Shown here: in pieces, positions 61,062 through 64,000 of the stretch
How positions within the stretch are numbered: the stretch's first letter is position 1
Layout of the letters: each line of letters begins with the position of its first letter
The notes under the pieces: model-generated
Database searches by the model: none
What the model saw: the letters and a program-made list of their open reading frames with translations, nothing else
Told to the model about the DNA's origin: nothing
Assembly (NCBI RefSeq): GCF_022539665.2
Contig: NC_081331.1
Span: forward strand, 3,878,501 to 3,942,500
Length of the DNA stretch: 64,000 bases
Reading direction: 5' to 3'
DNA from: Daphnia carinata
Taxonomy: Eukaryota > Arthropoda > Branchiopoda > Diplostraca > Daphniidae
Translations under genes and position numbers: made by a program

Positions 61062-61807
61062 ATGGATAAGATAATACAACAAAAGGATGGTAAGTATAAA
61101 CATTATTATATTGGTTTTCAATTATTAATTATTTTTTATTAGATCAAATTATGAAGCTGCAGGCGCAATTATTGGAACAACACAAAATATTAGATAACAG
61201 CAAAGCTAAGGGTGGTAAGGTCTAATACGTAATGATTCTATTTGTTTACTTTTATTCATTTGTGTTTTGTAGCTAAAATTTTGAGTCTACAAGCTCAGCT
61301 AGGGAAAAAGAACAAATTGGAACGGAACAGTTTCCAAACAGTGAAGGAGGTTTTTCCAAACTCATCCCTAACTGAACATGAGGATGAATTGGCATTAGGC
61401 GAACACAGTCAGGTACCTAAACTTTTCAAATAAGAATTCAAAATAAGTATAAAATTTTAACAAGCAATTATTTATTGTTTAGTTATTCAGTCTACCACCG
61501 GACAGTGTGTTAAAGTTAAATTCTGTTAGTGCTGCACTAAAAGAATTGTTAGTAATAAGTCCATGCAGTGAAGGAAGTGAACAATTGTGGGACCGTATTT
61601 GGGCTGAAAATGGGTGTGGTACGGAAACCCAGAAATGGCATGAGTTCAACATAAAACATGGATTAGGTACTTTTCGGTTTTTTGTCTATCGAAAAAGTAT
61701 TTTTAATGCTATTATTTTGCATTCACAGAATTTTAGCGGGGGATCAAGTCATGTCTGGAAGTGTTACAGGATGGAAGAGTGAGCCTACAGTTGAAAAAAA
61801 AAACTGA
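61062..61807 (+). CDS. Unrecognised small multi-exon gene with N-terminal coiled coil
   Basis: Exons: 61062-61089, 61143-61214, 61273-61412, 61483-61666 and 61737-61807. All splice sites are GT-AG and the phases agree, giving 164 residues. Exons 1-3 encode two similar helical units, DQIMKLQAQLLEQHKIL and AKILSLQAQLGKKNKL, probably a coiled coil. Exon 4 holds SLPPDSVLKLNSVSAALKEL and a Trp-rich segment (EQLWDRIWAEN). No family was recognised. The stop follows a run of ten A (61794-61803), so length error there would change the ending. A further open segment at 61916-62076, containing QLVLYVQSVGEAGYLNGP and FRWHCSDEHHTWTL, looks protein-like and may be its true continuation, but no junction keeps frame. 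It could be a genuine short gene or part of a degraded one. Confidence 0.5.
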
Positions 61808-61915
61808 GAGTGCATTACCATTAAGGTATGAGGTAAAGTAATAGAGTATGCACATTGTCTAATGAGAAGTACCATCTTGTGTTAATGAATCCTGTATAAC
61901 AGCAATCCTTTATAG

Positions 61916-62076
61916 TTCTGTCACAGCTAGAAGCCTCAAATAATTCTGCTTCTCTTGCTAAAGAACAACTTGTCCTTTACGTTCAGAGTGTTGGTGAAGC
62001 TGGGTACTTAAATGGCCCTAAAGATGTTTCATTTCGCTGGCATTGCAGCGATGAACATCATACATGGACTCTTTAG
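61916..62076 (+). other. Protein-like open segment after the small gene
   Basis: Preceded by the acceptor-like TTTATAG (61910-61916). It reads about 53 residues with mixed hydrophobic and polar composition to a stop at 62074-62076, which overlaps a donor-like TAG|GTATGA. It is probably an exon of the preceding gene, but the phase needed does not match the exon ends found. Confidence 0.3.
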
Positions 62077-62589
62077 GTATGAAAGGAATTTTCTTGAAAA
62101 AATTTTGAATTTATGATGAAGCATTTCTCCTCCTTTTTGCCAACCATGTCTAATCTACAAAAAAAAATTATCCAATAGGAAAGGATTTTCATATACTGGG
62201 AACACAACTATCAACAATGTAACATTCTACGGGTGCTATTTTATCATTCAAGAGCCTTATACAATGATTTTCATCTGCAATTTGTATGGCCTTTCCCAAG
62301 CTTCTGCCAGAAGTTGAATCTATGAGTCATGTAAGTTGTAAGTCACATGAGCAACAATTGAGATGCTTAATGGTGTTGTTTTTCTTTTCTCAGTGTAGGT
62401 TAATAGTAACATTGGATCTGAAAAGATTCTTGGTTGGGGCAAGACACTGAATAAATTGTAATGATTGGATGGATGACATGACATTTCTATACTTCATTCG
62501 GATTCCCGAGACGGTATTTTATATTAAAAAAATTGAAGTGCATATCTGGGCTCCCTTCCTTTCCGTAGCCCCGTTTCCCCTTGACTCGT

Positions 62590-62813
62590 AATAAGCCCGT
62601 AGGGGGTCATGCCCCTACTGTACGGTATATATAAAAACAACATATACCGAGGTTTGGAGGGCTCTGGCCGGAAAGGGGACGTGGGGGTCCGCTTAGTCCG
62701 ATGATGTGTTCACGGAGGGCGACGTGGCTATCCACAAATCCGAACTAAAGGTTAATCGCTCCTGTAAAAATGTTCCAAATCTTCAGCTCTTCTTCCGGCT
62801 TCTCTTAGCCAAT
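62590..62813. other. GC-rich hairpin cluster next to the inverted-repeat element
   Basis: The base composition is clearly richer in G and C than the surroundings. GTAGGGG (62599-62605) pairs with CCCCTAC (62612-62618). Just after it, CGGTATAT pairs with ATATACCG across a short A-rich loop (about 62623-62650). There is no open reading frame of note. It may be the outer part of the element whose arms start at 62814; the right-hand counterpart is beyond the window. Confidence 0.5.
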
Positions 62814-63143
62814 CACCGGGTAATCTCCCCGGTGGGTCAACAAGGCAGTGTCTCCCCCTGCCTGGGTTGACGGCAACTTTTGAAAAGGCTATTGTGCCTT
62901 TTTAAAGTTGCAAAAATAATTGTAATGTGCAGAGAATTGTCAATAAAAATTTTTTTATAAAATATTTTTTCCAAAATTTGTTTCTTTTATTGTCTGTTTT
63001 CGCTGTGTTTACACATTACATTTATCAACTTTTCTTTTTATTTAGCTTGCTCAATTGACCTTTATTGTTTTTGCCACCTTTGATGGTAAGCAATGTTTCC
63101 ATTGGTTTATCGTTTATCTGTAAATATTCAATTATTATTTATT
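62814..63143 (+). repeat. Left arm of the inverted repeat
   Basis: It opens with three consecutive hairpins: CACCGGG/CCCGGTG (62814-62834); GTCAAC/GTTGAC enclosing AGGCAG/CTGCCT (62836-62871); and GCAACTTT/AAAGTTGC enclosing AAGGC/GCCTT (62873-62911). The rest is AT-rich and ends near CTGTAAATATTCAATTATT. Confidence 0.85.
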
Positions 63144-63234
63144 ACACTCTTTGAATTCTTCAACTTAGATTCAAGGAATAACGTGTAATACCTGGATATT
63201 TTCTGAAGTAATTTTGAATTTGTATTTTATTTTA

Positions 63235-63300
63235 CTCGTATGGGAACCGATCCCCAGACATTAAGCGTGCAACGCCGATGCTCTAACATTGAGCCACGAG
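63235..63300 (-). ncRNA. tRNA-like sequence a (Ala-TGC-like)
   Basis: On the minus strand: CTCGTG pairs with TACGAG as a six-pair acceptor-like stem, D arm GCTC-AATGTTA-GAGC, and an anticodon-like arm with loop GTTGCAC (TGC in the anticodon place, T33 present) but a mismatch in its stem. The T arm is irregular (TGGGG/TCCCA with a six-base loop), and the B-box-like GGATCGGTTCC departs from consensus. It is 66 nt long. It is probably a degraded or tRNA-derived sequence rather than a working tRNA gene. Confidence 0.45.
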
Positions 63301-63401
63301 GTATATATATGAACTTTTTATTATCGCATATCATATGTTATGGTGTAGGATGTTTATGCAGTCCTTCACAACTATATGTTTATCTGTCTATTGCTGATAT
63401 A

Positions 63402-63472
63402 ATGACCATAGCTCTGTGGTATAGTCTTTAGCCGCGATATCTGTTACCCTGGGTTCGAACCTCAGTAGATGT
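63402..63472 (+). ncRNA. tRNA-like sequence b
   Basis: It has a clear A-box-like TAGCTCTGTGGT and a perfect B box (GGTTCGAACC) in a five-pair T arm CTGGG-TTCGAAC-CTCAG. The D stem, anticodon arm and acceptor stem are poorly paired. The spacing of the two boxes is like a tRNA gene, so RNA polymerase III binding is possible. Confidence 0.45.
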
Positions 63473-63587
63473 TTAAAAATGAAGCAGAATAAATGTAGAA
63501 AAGAATTTTGCAGTATTGCATTTCAGTTTTATTCTAATTGTAAATTCAAGTCCGCAAGTGACTAGAAAAAAGCCAACTTGTCATCAT

Positions 63588-63659
63588 ATGATTCATGGCT
63601 CATTGGTAGAGCATCGGCGCGGTATGCCGAACATCCTGGGTTCGATCCCTGGATAATAA
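63588..63659 (+). ncRNA. tRNA-like sequence c
   Basis: D arm GCTC-ATTGGTA-GAGC, a perfect anticodon-type stem TCGGC/GCCGA with loop GCGGTAT, and T arm CTGGG-TTCGATC-CCTGG are all present. The acceptor stem is only partly paired and position 33 is C rather than T, so it is unlikely to be a normal tRNA. It shares TAGAGCATCGGCG with sequence a. It ends exactly where the right arm begins. Confidence 0.5.
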
Positions 63660-64000
63660 TTGAATGCTTACAGATAAACGATAAACGATAAACCAATAGA
63701 AACAATGCTTACCATTAAACGTGTCCCAATGCTTATCATCAAAGGTGGGCAAAACAATAAAGGTGAACTGAGCAAGCTAAATAAAAAAAAGGTGATAAAT
63801 GTAATGTGTAAACACAGCGAAAACCTACAATGAAAGAAACAAATTTTGGAAAAAATATTTTAAAAAAAATTTTTATTGACAATTCTCTTCACATTACAAT
63901 TATTTTTGCAACTTTAAAAGGGCACAATAGCCCTTTCAAAAGTTGCCGTCAACCCAGGCAGGGGGAGACACTGCCTTGTTGACCCACCGGGGAGATTACC
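63650..64000 (-). repeat. Right arm of the inverted repeat (truncated)
   Basis: Read on the minus strand it matches the left arm from 62819 to 63140. It has an extra duplicated AAGCATTG-type segment (about 22 bp, near 63708-63745), an extra TATCGTT unit, and scattered substitutions. The sequence is cut by the window end within the first hairpin. Confidence 0.85.

Larger units (their letters stand above)
62814..64000. mobile_element. Inverted-repeat (foldback-like) element enclosing tRNA-like sequences, truncated by window end
   Basis: Left arm 62814-63143 and right arm 63650-64000 are reverse complements of each other with few differences. The right arm runs off the window. The 500-bp centre has no protein-coding frame of note but holds three tRNA-like sequences (one minus, two plus), the last directly abutting the right arm. 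Long arms, no transposase and tRNA-like content suggest a non-autonomous foldback or composite tRNA-derived element. The true ends and target-site duplication cannot be seen. A recent inverted duplication of a single-arm unit is the alternative. Confidence 0.65.

Overview
The window reads as nuclear DNA of a small-genome arthropod, most likely a branchiopod crustacean of the Daphnia type. The basis is dense multi-exon genes with very short GT-AG introns (mostly 58-90 bp), an AT-rich background, arthropod-type gene content and a tandem array of long-wavelength-type opsins, a family known to be expanded in Daphnia. The species is inferred. No prokaryotic, viral or CRISPR feature was seen.

Layout, left to right. 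A quinone-oxidoreductase-like gene (minus, 672-2090) is divergent from an UpSET/KMT2E/SETD5-type PHD-SET gene (plus, 3359-8575). That gene converges on cyclin-Q (minus, 10485-11556). Rab3 follows (plus, 14602-15468), then two tandem cystathionine gamma-lyase paralogues (18542-20387 and 23126-25447). The first paralogue has a probable mitochondrial presequence and a remodelled C-terminal loop. About 7.6 kb without a convincing gene precedes an Id-like helix-loop-helix gene (33035-36373). Then come tRNA-Thr(AGT), an ectonucleotide pyrophosphatase/phosphodiesterase (37834-40720) and an unrecognised single-exon gene for a membrane-anchored protein with three copies of a basic motif (42176-43333). 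The region after that gene's stop is a tandem repeat with four TGTAAATA (Pumilio-type) motifs.

Three opsin genes lie head to tail on the minus strand (45581-47097, 48707-50417, 52507-54130) with identical internal exon lengths. The middle copy carries two frameshifts. tRNA-Phe(GAA) lies between the first and second. A glucoside xylosyltransferase gene (55946-57408) is followed by a gene-poor stretch with two notable hairpins and an unrecognised small multi-exon gene (61062-61807, perhaps to 62076).

The right edge holds the most unusual structure: an inverted repeat with arms of more than 320 bp (62814-63143 and 63650-64000, cut by the window end). It encloses three tRNA-like sequences. The arms are built from consecutive hairpins, one of which shows a paired A-T to G-C change between arms.

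The genes do not form a single pathway. The functional clusters are the CTH pair (transsulfuration, H2S) and the opsin array (vision). Exon coordinates were derived by hand from splice signals, frame continuity and remembered family sequence; no alignment or search was run.
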